Assembly (NCBI GenBank): GCA_910588125.1 | Contig: CAJUPI010000009.1 | Location: forward strand, 1-64,000 | Length of the DNA stretch: 64,000 bases | Direction: 5' to 3' | From: an uncultured Lachnospiraceae bacterium | Lineage (GTDB): Bacteria; Bacillota; Clostridia; Lachnospirales; Lachnospiraceae | Shown here: positions 45,064 to 54,893 of the stretch, in pieces | Layout of the letters: each line of letters starts with the position of its first letter | How positions within the stretch are numbered: the first letter of the stretch is position 1 | Position numbers and translations under genes: made by a program | The notes under the pieces: generated by a model | What the model saw: the letters and a program-made list of their open reading frames with translations, nothing else | Database searches by the model: none | Told to the model about the DNA's origin: nothing

Positions 45064-48000
45064 TTATTCTTCTACAAGTTTTTCGAAATCGTCTTCGGAT
45101 TCGCTCACATCATCCGTTTCTTCCGGATCCATCAGCTCATCTTCCTCCTCCGGATCCTCATTTTCATCAATATCAAATACTTCCGGAGCTTCGTCCATGA
45201 TTTCATCCTCGGCGAGGATAATCTCATCTTCGTCGTCTCCCAACACGATTTCGTCATCCATGGCAAAATCTGTATCCAATTTCACCGAACGATAACGTTT
45301 CATACCCGTACCGGCCGGAATCAATTTACCTATCAATACGTTCTCCTTTAAACCAATCAGGTGATCCACCTTGCCATTGATCGCCGCTTCCGTCAGGACC
45401 TTGGTAGTTTCCTGGAAAGATGCCGCTGACAGGAAAGAATCCGTAGCCAGAGAAGCCTTGGTGATACCCAGCATCACCTGCTTGCCTTCTGCCGGGATCT
45501 TGCCATCGGCAATCAGCGCCTCGTTCATCTCATTGAAATCCAACACATCCATGGAAGTACCCGGCAATACATCACTGTCGCCGCTCTCTTCAATCTTGAT
45601 CTTCTTTAACATCTGATGAACAATCATCTCCACATGCTTATCGTTGATCTCCACGCCTTGAAGACGGTACACCCGCTGTACCTCACGGATCATGTAATCC
45701 TGTACGGCGCGGACACCCTTGATCTTTAAGATATCATGAGGGTTGACGCTTCCTTCTGTCAGCTCGTCACCAGCCTCGATCACCTGTTCATCCTGAACCT
45801 TCATTCGGGAACCATAAGGAATCAGATAGGTCTTGGAATTGCCGGTCTCCGTATCTGTCACCACGATCTCCCGTTTTTTCTTTGTATCCTTGATCGTTAC
45901 CACACCGCCGAATTCGGAGATAATCGCCAGGCCCTTGGGCTTTCTGGCCTCAAACAGCTCCTCGACACGGGGAAGACCTTGAGTGATGTCACCGCCGGCC
46001 ACACCGCCGGTATGGAAGGTACGCATGGTCAGCTGTGTTCCCGGTTCACCAATCGACTGGGCAGCAATGATACCGACTGCCTCACCTACCTGAACCGGCT
46101 GTCCGGTAGCCATGTTGGCTCCATAGCATTTCGCACAGATTCCCACATGAGACTTACAGGTAAGGACTGTCCGGATTTTTACCGAATCCCGTCCCAGCTT
46201 TTCCAATACTCTCATCACATCCGCCGCCCGTCTGGGAGTACACATATGATTCGCTTTCACTACCACCTCGCCGGTATCCGGATCCGTGATCGTCTCAGCA
46301 ATGTAGCGGCCGGTAATCCTCTCCTGCAGGCTCTCGATCGTCTCCTTGCCGTCGGCAAATGCCTTAATCTCCATAAACGGAATATCCTTGCCCTCGCAGC
46401 AATCCACCTCACGGACAATCATATCCTGAGATACATCCACCAGACGGCGGGTCAGATAACCCGAGTCTGCCGTACGAAGCGCCGTATCCGAAAGCCCTTT
46501 TCTCGCGCCATGGGCCGAGATAAAATACTCCAGTACGTCGAGTCCCTCACGGAAATTAGACTTGATCGGAAGCTCGATGGTATGGCCGGTCGTATCTGCC
46601 ATCAGTCCACGCATGCCGGCAAGCTGCTTGATCTGCTTATCCGAACCACGGGCTCCCGAATCCGCCATCATATAAATGTTGTTATACTTATCCAGGCCGC
46701 TGAGCAGATCATGTGTAAGCTGGTCGTCTGTATTCTTCCATGTCTCAATCACTTCTTTATAGCGCTCTTCCTCCGTGATCAGTCCGCGGCGGTAGTTCTT
46801 GGCAATCTTATCTACGGTTGCCTGCGCATCGGCAATCAGCTTCGGCTTTGACTCCGGCACCGTCATATCCGAAATGGATACGGTCATCGCCGCCCGGGTC
46901 GAATACTTATATCCAATCGCCTTGATATCATCCAATGTGATGGCTGCCTGCGTGGCGCCGTGCACATTAAACACCTTTTCCAGAATCTGCTTTAACTGCT
47001 TCTTCCCTACATGGAAATCCACTTCCAGCTTTAGCATATTCTCTTCCTGGCTCCGGTCTACAAAGCCCAGATCCTGAGGCACAATCTCATTGAAAATAAA
47101 ACGGCCCACCGTGGACTCTACGATTCCGCTCCTGACCGTACCGTCCTCCATCGTCTGCTCCATCCGGGCCTTAATCCGGGAATGCAAAGTCACAACCCCA
47201 TTCTCATAAGCCAGAATCGCCTCGTTGACGCTCTTAAAGGCTTTGCCCTCTCCCTTGCTGCCCGGGCGCTCCTGTGTCAGATAATAGATACCCAAGACCA
47301 TATCCTGGGACGGAACAGCCACCAGCCCGCCGTCAGAAGGCTTTAAAAGATTATTCGGCGAGAGCAAAAGGAAACGGCACTCCGCCTGCGCCTCCACCGA
47401 GAGCGGCAGGTGCACAGCCATCTGATCACCGTCAAAATCTGCGTTGAACGCCGTGCATACCAGGGGATGCAGCTTAATCGCCTTACCTTCCACCAGAATC
47501 GGTTCAAACGCCTGAATTCCCAGACGGTGCAGGGTAGGCGCACGGTTCAGCATTACCGGATGCTCCTTGATAACCTCCTCCAGCACATCCCATACCTCGG
47601 ACTGCAAGCGCTCCACCATCTTTTTTGCGCTCTTGATGTTGTGTGCCGTACCGTTCTGTACCAGCTCCTTCATCACAAACGGCTTAAACAGCTCAATCGC
47701 CATCTCCTTGGGCAGACCGCACTGATAGATCTTCAGCTCCGGTCCCACCACAATAACCGAACGGCCGGAATAATCCACACGCTTCCCCAAAAGATTCTGG
47801 CGGAAACGTCCCTGCTTTCCTTTCAGCATATCAGAAATGGACTTCAAGGCACGATTGCCGGGTCCTGTCACCGGACGGCCCCGCCGTCCATTATCGATCA
47901 GAGCATCCACCGCTTCCTGCAACATCCGCTTTTCATTGCGGACGATGATATCCGGCGCTCCCAGCTCCAGAAGCCTGGCCAAACGGTTATTGCGGTTGAT

Positions 48001-48804
48001 AATTCTCCGGTACAGATCATTTAAATCCGAGGTTGCAAAACGGCCGCCGTCCAATTGTACCATCGGACGGATATCGGGCGGAATCACCGGGATCACCGTC
48101 ATGATCATCCACTCCGGCTTATTGCCGGAATTGCGGAACGCTTCCACAACCTCCAGGCGCTTGATGATGCGGGCGCGCTTCTGGCCGCTGGAATCCCGCA
48201 GCTCCTTGCGCAGCATCTCGGAATCTTTTTCCAGATCAATCGCCTGTAAGAGCTCAAGCACCGCCTCAGCACCCATACCTACCCGAAAGGCGCCATATCC
48301 CCATTTTTCTATCTCCTCCCGATATTCCTTCTCTGAGAGGACCTGCTTATATTGCAGGCTGGTCTGGCCTTTATCCAAAACAATATAGGATGCAAAATAC
48401 AATACCTTCTCCAGCACCCGCGGAGAAATATCCAAAATCAGTCCCATACGGCTGGGGATTCCCTTAAAATACCAGATATGGGACACGGGAGCCGCCAGGT
48501 CAATGTGGCCGATACGCTCTCTGCGGACACTGGATTTTGTCACTTCTACGCCACAGCGATCACAGATCACGCCTTTATAACGGATCTTCTTATACTTGCC
48601 GCAATGGCACTCCCAGTCCTTGCTGGGGCCAAATATCCTCTCGCAGAACAAACCATCACGCTCCGGCTTCAGAGTCCGGTAATTGATAGTCTCTGGCTTT
48701 TTCACTTCGCCATGGGACCACTCCAGAATCTTCTCTGGAGAAGCAAGGCCAATCTTAATGGCATCGAATGTCAACGGCTGATAAGTTTCATTTGTCTCTG
48801 GCAT
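45064..48804 (-). CDS. rpoC: DNA-directed RNA polymerase subunit beta'
   Basis: Catalytic polymerase subunit of 1,246 residues. The N-terminal zinc site (CHCGKYKK...CDRCGVEV), the NADFDGDQMAVH catalytic Mg loop and the trigger-loop region around GEPGTQLTMRTFHTGG are intact. The C-terminus ends in a long acidic tail (about 60 residues rich in Glu and Asp), which is common in Lachnospiraceae-type clostridia. It lies 88 bp downstream of rpoB in the same operon and ends in a strong terminator. Confidence 0.98.
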   Translation of the reverse strand: MPETNETYQPLTFDAIKIGLASPEKILEWSHGEVKKPETINYRTLKPERDGLFCERIFGPSKDWECHCGKYKKIRYKGVICDRCGVEVTKSSVRRERIGHIDLAAPVSHIWYFKGIPSRMGLILDISPRVLEKVLYFASYIVLDKGQTSLQYKQVLSEKEYREEIEKWGYGAFRVGMGAEAVLELLQAIDLEKDSEMLRKELRDSSGQKRARIIKRLEVVEAFRNSGNKPEWMIMTVIPVIPPDIRPMVQLDGGRFATSDLNDLYRRIINRNNRLARLLELGAPDIIVRNEKRMLQEAVDALIDNGRRGRPVTGPGNRALKSISDMLKGKQGRFRQNLLGKRVDYSGRSVIVVGPELKIYQCGLPKEMAIELFKPFVMKELVQNGTAHNIKSAKKMVERLQSEVWDVLEEVIKEHPVMLNRAPTLHRLGIQAFEPILVEGKAIKLHPLVCTAFNADFDGDQMAVHLPLSVEAQAECRFLLLSPNNLLKPSDGGLVAVPSQDMVLGIYYLTQERPGSKGEGKAFKSVNEAILAYENGVVTLHSRIKARMEQTMEDGTVRSGIVESTVGRFIFNEIVPQDLGFVDRSQEENMLKLEVDFHVGKKQLKQILEKVFNVHGATQAAITLDDIKAIGYKYSTRAAMTVSISDMTVPESKPKLIADAQATVDKIAKNYRRGLITEEERYKEVIETWKNTDDQLTHDLLSGLDKYNNIYMMADSGARGSDKQIKQLAGMRGLMADTTGHTIELPIKSNFREGLDVLEYFISAHGARKGLSDTALRTADSGYLTRRLVDVSQDMIVREVDCCEGKDIPFMEIKAFADGKETIESLQERITGRYIAETITDPDTGEVVVKANHMCTPRRAADVMRVLEKLGRDSVKIRTVLTCKSHVGICAKCYGANMATGQPVQVGEAVGIIAAQSIGEPGTQLTMRTFHTGGVAGGDITQGLPRVEELFEARKPKGLAIISEFGGVVTIKDTKKKREIVVTDTETGNSKTYLIPYGSRMKVQDEQVIEAGDELTEGSVNPHDILKIKGVRAVQDYMIREVQRVYRLQGVEINDKHVEMIVHQMLKKIKIEESGDSDVLPGTSMDVLDFNEMNEALIADGKIPAEGKQVMLGITKASLATDSFLSAASFQETTKVLTEAAINGKVDHLIGLKENVLIGKLIPAGTGMKRYRSVKLDTDFAMDDEIVLGDDEDEIILAEDEIMDEAPEVFDIDENEDPEEEDELMDPEETDDVSESEDDFEKLVEE

Positions 48805-48892
48805 GAACGATACTCCTCTCTATATATTTCCACTGCCCCGTCACGCCTCTTTTTCTGTACAAAGACACATAAAAGGGCAGCAGGCAAAAATC

Positions 48893-51800
48893 CTATTCTT
48901 CATCCGAAGGCTCATCGAAATCGGAGTCATCTTCATAGTCATCAAAATCGCTGTCATCGCCATCCAAATCATCGGCGGTGTCCACATCCACCAGCTCTCC
49001 GTCAGAGAACTCCTGTTGCTGATAACCATAATTCTCGAAGGATTCCTCCTGGCGGAAGCCGCGATCTCCCTCAATGATCGAACGCAGGTCGGTATCACTG
49101 TAATCGATATTCTCGCCGATCTCCACCTCCGTGTTATCATCCCGCAGCACCCGCACGTCCAGACAAAGGGACTGCAGCTCCTTCAACAGTACCTTAAACG
49201 ACTCCGGAATCCCCGATTCCGGAATGTTCTCACCTTTAATAATCGCTTCATAGGTCTTCACGCGTCCCACCACATCATCGGACTTGACCGTCAGAATCTC
49301 CTGCAAGGTGTAGGAAGCACCATAAGCCTCCAGAGCCCACACCTCCATCTCGCCGAAACGCTGTCCGCCAAACTGGGCTTTTCCTCCCAACGGCTGCTGC
49401 GTCACCAGAGAATAAGGGCCGGTAGAGCGGGCATGAATCTTATCGTCCACCAGATGATGAAGCTTCAGATAATGCATGTGGCCAATCGTAACCGGACTGT
49501 CAAAATATTCTCCGGTACGGCCGTCACGCAGATGGACCTTTCCGTCACGGTTGATCTGTACGCCCTTCCACAGCTCCCGGTGTTCCAGATGGCTGCCCAG
49601 ATAATCCATCACTTCCGGCTTCAGTGTATCTTTATATTTTTCCGTAAAATTTTCCCAGGATATATTCACATAATCATTTGCCACATCCAGGGTATCCATA
49701 ATATCAAGCTCGTCGGCGCCGTCAAATACCGGCGTTGCGATATTAAATCCCAGTGCTTTGGCAGCAAGGCTCAAATGGATCTCCAGCACCTGTCCGATAT
49801 TCATACGGGACGGCACGCCCAAAGGATTCAGCACAATGTCCAACGGACGACCATTCGGCAAAAATGGCATATCCTCCACCGGCAGCACACGGGAAACCAC
49901 GCCCTTGTTTCCATGACGTCCCGCCATCTTGTCACCTACCGATATCTTACGTTTCTGGGCGATATAGATACGGACAGTCTCATTGACACCCGGGGACAGC
50001 TCATCACCGTTTTCTCTGGTAAACACCTTGGCATCCACAATAATGCCGTACGCACCATGAGGCACTTTCAGGGACGTGTCCCTGACTTCTCTCGCCTTCT
50101 CGCCAAAAATAGCCCGCAAAAGCCGTTCCTCCGCAGTCAGCTCCGTCTCTCCCTTCGGAGTCACCTTACCGACCAGAATATCTCCGGCGCGGACCTCCGC
50201 GCCGATACGGATAATGCCTCTTTCATCCAGATCCTTTAAGGCATCGTCTCCGACACCCGGCACATCGCGGGTGATTTCTTCCGGTCCCAGCTTGGTATCG
50301 CGCGCCTCCGCCTCATATTCCTCAATATGCACGGATGTGTAGACATCCTCCTGTACCAAACGCTCCGACAAAAGCACGGCGTCTTCGTAGTTATAGCCCT
50401 CCCAGGTCATAAATCCGATCAATGGATTCTTGCCCAGGGCAATCTCACCGTTCTGCGTGGACGGGCCATCCGCAATCACATCACCGGCCGCCACCCGATC
50501 TCCCTTATAGACGATCGGCTTCTGGTTATAGCAGTTGGACTGGTTACTTCTCTTAAACTTAGTCAGATGGTAGACTTCCCGGTTTCCGTTGTCATCTCTG
50601 CGAATAATAATCTCATTGCTCGCCGAGCGCTCCACAACACCGGCATGATTGGCCAGCACGCAGACACCGGAGTCCACCGCTGCCTTTGCCTCGATACCCG
50701 TACCCACCACCGGCGCCTCCGTCTTCAAAAGCGGCACCGCCTGACGCTGCATGTTCGAACCCATCAGCGCACGGTTCGCATCGTCGTTCTCCAAAAACGG
50801 AATCATGGAGGTCGCCACCGAGAACACCATCTTCGGGGAAACGTCCATCAAATCAATCGTGCTTCTCTGGAAGGAAGATGTCTCCTCCCGGAAACGCCCG
50901 GAAACATTGTTCCGCACAAAATGGCCCTCTTCGTCCAGCGGCTCATTCGCCTGTGCCACGATGAAGTTGTCCTCCTCGTCGGCAGTCAGATATACTACCT
51001 CGTCAGTGACCACCGGATTCATCCGATCCGTCTTATCCACCACCCGGTAAGGCGCCTCGATAAACCCATACGGATTAACCCGGGCATACGTTGCCAGGGA
51101 GTTGATCAGGCCAATGTTCGGACCCTCAGGCGTCTCGATCGGGCACATCCGGCCATAATGCGTGTAATGCACGTCGCGAACCTCAAATCCTGCACGCTCT
51201 CTGGAAAGTCCGCCAGGCCCCAGGGCAGAAAGACGCCGCTTATGGGTCAGCTCCGCCAGCGGATTATTCTGATCCATAAACTGGGACAGCTGAGAACTCC
51301 CGAAAAATTCTTTTACTGCTGCCGTCACCGGCTTAATATTGATCAGGGACTGGGGAGTAATCCCGTCCATATCCTGAGTAGTCATCCGCTCCCGCACCAC
51401 ACGCTCCATGCGGGACAATCCGATGCGGTACTGATTCTGCAATAATTCTCCTACTGCGCGAATCCGCCGGTTGCCCAGGTGATCGATGTCATCAGCAGTG
51501 CCGATAGCTCCCTCCAGATGCATATTATAATTGATAGAAGCAATGATATCTTCTTTCGTAATGTGCTTGGGGATCAGCTCTCCGGCATTTCGCCGCACCA
51601 GCTCCTTAAGCGCCTCCGGATCCCCGCCAGCTTCTTCCAGAATAGTTTTCAAAACCGGGTAATATACTAATTCCGTAATCCCCGCTTCCTCCGGATCAAA
51701 GTCCACATAGCTTGCCAGATCCACCATCATATTGGACAGCACTTTATAATTGCGGTCCGGACCCTGAATATAGACGAAAGGCACTCCGGCATTTTGGATC

Positions 51801-52762
51801 GCCTCTGCCTGTTCTTTTTCAAGCACGGCGCCCGCCTGGGCCAATACCTCTCCGGTCTCGGTATCTACCACATCCTCCGCCAGGGTCTGCCCCTTGAGGC
51901 GGTTCTTAAAATTCAGCTTCTTGTTGAACTTATATCTGCCGACCTTCGCCAGATCATAACGCCGGGGATCAAAAAACATGCTGTTGAGCAGGCTCTCGGC
52001 GCTGTCCACAGACAACGGCTCTCCGGGACGGATCTTTTTATACAGCTCCAGCAGGCCATCCTGATAATTATCGGAAGTATCCTTGCCCAGACTGGCCAGA
52101 AGCTTCGGCTCCTCACCAAACAGATCAAGAATCTCCGCATTCGTACCGTAACCCAGTGCACGGATCAGTACTGTCACCGGCACCTTACGGGTGCGATCGA
52201 CACGGACATAAAATATATCATTGGAATCAGTCTCATACTCCAGCCATGCTCCCCGGTTCGGGATCACGGTACAGGTGTAGAGCTCCTTTCCCACTTTATC
52301 ATGGCCAATACCATAGTAAATACCAGGGGAACGTACCAGCTGGCTGACGATAACCCGCTCTGCTCCGTTGATGACAAAAGAGCCGGTATCGGTCATAAGC
52401 GGAAGGTCACCCATAAAGATCACATGCTCATTGATCTCTTCTTTATCCTTATTGTAAAGCCTTACCTTCACCTCCAGCGGTGCTGCATAGGTGGCGTCGC
52501 GTTCTTTACACTCCTCGATTGAGTATTTCACTTTGTCCCGGCACAGAGTAAAGTCCATAAACTCCAGACTCAAATGCCCGGCGAAATCAGAGATTGGAGA
52601 GATATCTTCAAACACTTCTTTCAGGCCCTCATCGAGAAACCACTGATAGGAGACCTTCTGAATCTCAATCAGGTTCGGCATCTCAAGAACTTCTTTCTGT
52701 CTTGAGAAGCTCATTCTAACGCTTTTCCCGGCCGACACCGGGCGCATTCTGCTTTTCTCCAT
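48893..52762 (-). CDS. rpoB: DNA-directed RNA polymerase subunit beta
   Basis: Polymerase beta subunit of 1,289 residues. The rifampicin-pocket segment SSQLSQFMDQNNPLAELTHK is wild-type in appearance, and KMAGRHGNKGVVS and the C-terminal FGGQRFGEMEVWALEAYGA are canonical. The C-terminus adds an acidic tail. GGGGTGA precedes the start. It has its own promoter (52847-52875) because the gene upstream runs the other way. Thus the ribosomal genes rplJ-rplL that often precede rpoB in bacteria are not adjacent here. Confidence 0.98.
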   Translation of the reverse strand: MEKSRMRPVSAGKSVRMSFSRQKEVLEMPNLIEIQKVSYQWFLDEGLKEVFEDISPISDFAGHLSLEFMDFTLCRDKVKYSIEECKERDATYAAPLEVKVRLYNKDKEEINEHVIFMGDLPLMTDTGSFVINGAERVIVSQLVRSPGIYYGIGHDKVGKELYTCTVIPNRGAWLEYETDSNDIFYVRVDRTRKVPVTVLIRALGYGTNAEILDLFGEEPKLLASLGKDTSDNYQDGLLELYKKIRPGEPLSVDSAESLLNSMFFDPRRYDLAKVGRYKFNKKLNFKNRLKGQTLAEDVVDTETGEVLAQAGAVLEKEQAEAIQNAGVPFVYIQGPDRNYKVLSNMMVDLASYVDFDPEEAGITELVYYPVLKTILEEAGGDPEALKELVRRNAGELIPKHITKEDIIASINYNMHLEGAIGTADDIDHLGNRRIRAVGELLQNQYRIGLSRMERVVRERMTTQDMDGITPQSLINIKPVTAAVKEFFGSSQLSQFMDQNNPLAELTHKRRLSALGPGGLSRERAGFEVRDVHYTHYGRMCPIETPEGPNIGLINSLATYARVNPYGFIEAPYRVVDKTDRMNPVVTDEVVYLTADEEDNFIVAQANEPLDEEGHFVRNNVSGRFREETSSFQRSTIDLMDVSPKMVFSVATSMIPFLENDDANRALMGSNMQRQAVPLLKTEAPVVGTGIEAKAAVDSGVCVLANHAGVVERSASNEIIIRRDDNGNREVYHLTKFKRSNQSNCYNQKPIVYKGDRVAAGDVIADGPSTQNGEIALGKNPLIGFMTWEGYNYEDAVLLSERLVQEDVYTSVHIEEYEAEARDTKLGPEEITRDVPGVGDDALKDLDERGIIRIGAEVRAGDILVGKVTPKGETELTAEERLLRAIFGEKAREVRDTSLKVPHGAYGIIVDAKVFTRENGDELSPGVNETVRIYIAQKRKISVGDKMAGRHGNKGVVSRVLPVEDMPFLPNGRPLDIVLNPLGVPSRMNIGQVLEIHLSLAAKALGFNIATPVFDGADELDIMDTLDVANDYVNISWENFTEKYKDTLKPEVMDYLGSHLEHRELWKGVQINRDGKVHLRDGRTGEYFDSPVTIGHMHYLKLHHLVDDKIHARSTGPYSLVTQQPLGGKAQFGGQRFGEMEVWALEAYGASYTLQEILTVKSDDVVGRVKTYEAIIKGENIPESGIPESFKVLLKELQSLCLDVRVLRDDNTEVEIGENIDYSDTDLRSIIEGDRGFRQEESFENYGYQQQEFSDGELVDVDTADDLDGDDSDFDDYEDDSDFDEPSDEE

Positions 52763-52846
52763 TGACGTTTCACCCCTGTTTTTTTATCGATTTTGTGGCG
52801 CTTTCAGGGCGCAAAAAGCCCATGATGCCACAATAGAGCACATTCC

Positions 52847-52875
52847 ATAATAGCATAACGTTGTCAAGGTGTCAA
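52847..52875 (-). promoter_or_regulatory. Promoter of rpoB-rpoC
   Basis: TTGACA (52870-52875) and TATTAT (52847-52852) on the minus strand with 17-bp spacing; the 5' leader is about 78 nt. Confidence 0.75.
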
Positions 52876-52885
52876 GTTTTTCTTC

Positions 52886-52914
52886 TTGCAAAATTCTTAA
52901 AATAATGGTATACT
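52886..52914 (+). promoter_or_regulatory. Promoter of the small membrane protein gene
   Basis: TTGCAA (52886-52891) and TATACT (52909-52914) on the plus strand with 17-bp spacing. It is back-to-back with the rpoB promoter, with 10 bp between the two -35 hexamers. Confidence 0.75.
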
Positions 52915-52967
52915 GTTTGGGCAGGTTTTTACCTAATACTTAATGAGTATAGCGGAGGTATTTCCCC

Positions 52968-53462
52968 ATGGCGACAACGATTCTACATGTATTGACAGTA
53001 ATCCTGATAATAGCGGTGATAGTCCTGGCTGTTCTGTATTTTTTAGGAAGAAAGCTAGAAAAACGCCAGGTCGAACAGCAGGCCATGCTGGAGGCCGCCA
53101 AACAGACCGTATCCATGCTGGTCATTGATAAAAAGAAAATGAAGATTCGGGATGCCGGACTTCCCAAGATGATTTATGAGCAGACTCCCAAATATATGCG
53201 CTGGGCCAAGGTGCCGGTGGTAAAAGCCAAAGTTGGGCCCAAGGTCATGACCCTGATGGCGGATGAAAGGGTATTTGCCCTGTTGCCGGTTAAGGCAGAA
53301 GCAAAGGTTGTTGTCAGCGGGATCTACATAACCGATATCAAAAGTGTCCGTGGTGGTTCCGTCGTCCAGCCGTCAAAAAAGAAAGGCTTTTTCAGCCGTT
53401 TTAAAAAAGAGAAGGATGAAAAAAAAGACGACATTGCCAGCAAAGGCAAAAAGAAGAAATAG
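52968..53462 (+). CDS. small membrane-anchored protein of unknown function
   Basis: Protein of 164 residues. An N-terminal TM (about 5-27) is followed by a short coiled-coil-like stretch (KLEKRQVEQQAMLEAAKQ). A compact cytoplasmic domain then carries the segments GLPKMIYEQTPKYMRWAKVPVVKAK and VFALLPVKAEAKVVVSGIYI, and the tail is strongly Lys-rich. I do not recognise a named domain. A GGAGG lies about 12 nt before the ATG. It has its own promoter and terminator and is divergent from rpoB. Confidence 0.8.
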   Translation: MATTILHVLTVILIIAVIVLAVLYFLGRKLEKRQVEQQAMLEAAKQTVSMLVIDKKKMKIRDAGLPKMIYEQTPKYMRWAKVPVVKAKVGPKVMTLMADERVFALLPVKAEAKVVVSGIYITDIKSVRGGSVVQPSKKKGFFSRFKKEKDEKKDDIASKGKKKK

Positions 53463-53468
53463 TTTAGA

Positions 53469-53552
53469 CGATAATAAGAGGGTACGGCAAAATAAACAGG
53501 CGGTTTGTTTTGCCATACCCTCTTATTATTCTCAGAAGCTAAACTTAAAGAC
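53469..53552. terminator. Terminator fused to an R1 type-A-like end
   Basis: AGAGGGTACGGCAAAATAAAC pairs with its near complement (GTTTGTTTTGCCATACCCTCT), followed by TATTATT. The outer flanks also pair (AGTTTAG against CTAAACTT). The right side continues as TTCTCAGAAGCTAAACTTAAAGACATGATG, a worn R1 type-A end. It serves the plus-strand gene and, from the other side, the DUF1934 gene. Confidence 0.8.
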
Positions 53553-53575
53553 ATGATGTTGATTTTGCGGGGACT

Positions 53576-54016
53576 TCACAGCTGTAGCCTGGCCTTATTT
53601 CGGGAACAGATATCCATGACAATGCTGCAGTCGGATACATGCTGATAGTTGAGTCCCAGTGAATAGTCCACCTGTATCCGCAAACGGTCCTCTTGTTCAT
53701 CCAGATGAATACGGGTAGTGGTAAGCTCCACCACCATATCCCCTAAGGGAGTGGCGTACCGTGTCTGGTTCTTTTTTCCCAGTTCAAAAATCATATGCGT
53801 GCCGATAATCCCCCGTTTGCGGATATCCATCATCTCGGGGGTGATTTTGATCGTATTATGGACATTTCCCTCAAACCCTTCCATAATCTCTTCATAAATC
53901 ACGAAATGCTTTCCGTTTTTCAGAAAATAGTCGCCTGTCGTAATCATTTCGACATCATGGCTTTCTCCGTCCAACGCCTGCAAGCCACTGATGCGGATCA
54001 GTACATCTCTTGTCAT
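53576..54016 (-). CDS. DUF1934 family protein (YwiB-like)
   Basis: Protein of 146 residues matching the DUF1934/YwiB calycin-like beta-barrel family. Ten or so short beta strands are suggested by alternating hydrophobic residues (DVLIRISGLQ, HFVIYEEI, LRIQVDYSLGL). The segment QTRYATPLGDMVVELTTTRI is typical. The molecular function is unknown. It begins 32 bp after murI ends, in an operon ddl-murI-DUF1934. Confidence 0.88.
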   Translation of the reverse strand: MTRDVLIRISGLQALDGESHDVEMITTGDYFLKNGKHFVIYEEIMEGFEGNVHNTIKITPEMMDIRKRGIIGTHMIFELGKKNQTRYATPLGDMVVELTTTRIHLDEQEDRLRIQVDYSLGLNYQHVSDCSIVMDICSRNKARLQL

Positions 54017-54048
54017 TTTCTTTTCCCCTATGCGGTAGCCGCTCCAAG

Positions 54049-54867
54049 TTAATATTCTTCAATATTGATCTTTTTCGTTTCTTTTACCTCTCCCGGCAGA
54101 ATCGCCGTGGCAAAGCTAGTAAATTTCTCTGCCAAATCGCTGACGAAAAACTGATACTTTTCTCCTGTCATAGGTGCATCCGGCTCACGGTTCAACTGTT
54201 GCTGCTGCAATAATCCGCGCAGCTCCACGGCCGTCTCATAGGCAGGATTCACCAGGGTTACCTCCTCTCCTAACAGCCGCCGCAGGGTGGATCGCAGCAG
54301 AGGATAGTGCGTGCACCCCAGCACTAAAGTATCGATATATTTCCCCTTCAGGCTGTTCAGATAACGGGACGCGATCTCGTCTGTCACCGAATCATGCAAC
54401 AGACCTTCCTCCACCAACGGCACAAACAACGGGCAGGGCTTTGCAAACACCTCAATATCCGAACGTATCTGCTGCATCACCTCTGTATAAATGCCGCTGC
54501 CAATCGTCCCTTCCGTGCCAATCACCCCGATTTTTCTGTTGCGGGTAACCGAAACTGCTGTCCGGGCGCCGGCATTGATCACCCCGATTACAGGAATATC
54601 CGATTCCGCCTGAACCGTTTCCAGTGCATAAGAGCTGGCAGTGTTGCAGGCGATCACAATCGCCTTGACTTCCATGGCCCGCAGAAAACGGATAATCTGG
54701 CGGGAATAGCGGATAATGGTATCTCTGGACTTGCTTCCATACGGAAGCCTGGCCGTATCTCCAAAATAGATGATCCGCTCATCCGGAATCTGACGCATGA
54801 TTTCCCGTGCCACTGTCAGCCCGCCAACTCCGGAGTCAAAAACTCCTACCGGTGCATTTCTGTCCAT
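54049..54867 (-). CDS. murI: glutamate racemase
   Basis: Cofactor-independent racemase of 272 residues that supplies D-glutamate for peptidoglycan. The two catalytic Cys residues are in IACNTASSYALE and LGCTHYPLL. The N-terminal GVFDSGVGGLTV and the FGDTARLPYG segment are hallmarks. It lies 26 bp downstream of ddl, grouping two peptidoglycan precursor enzymes. Confidence 0.96.
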   Translation of the reverse strand: MDRNAPVGVFDSGVGGLTVAREIMRQIPDERIIYFGDTARLPYGSKSRDTIIRYSRQIIRFLRAMEVKAIVIACNTASSYALETVQAESDIPVIGVINAGARTAVSVTRNRKIGVIGTEGTIGSGIYTEVMQQIRSDIEVFAKPCPLFVPLVEEGLLHDSVTDEIASRYLNSLKGKYIDTLVLGCTHYPLLRSTLRRLLGEEVTLVNPAYETAVELRGLLQQQQLNREPDAPMTGEKYQFFVSDLAEKFTSFATAILPGEVKETKKINIEEY

Positions 54868-54893
54868 AGCTTTTGTCCTCTTTCCCGTTTTCT

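Noticed and set aside
47410..48024. Long open reading frames antisense to rpoC, rpoB and other large genes
   Set aside because: They have no ribosome binding sites or recognisable domains and lie opposite highly conserved coding sequence; they are shadows of the real frames.
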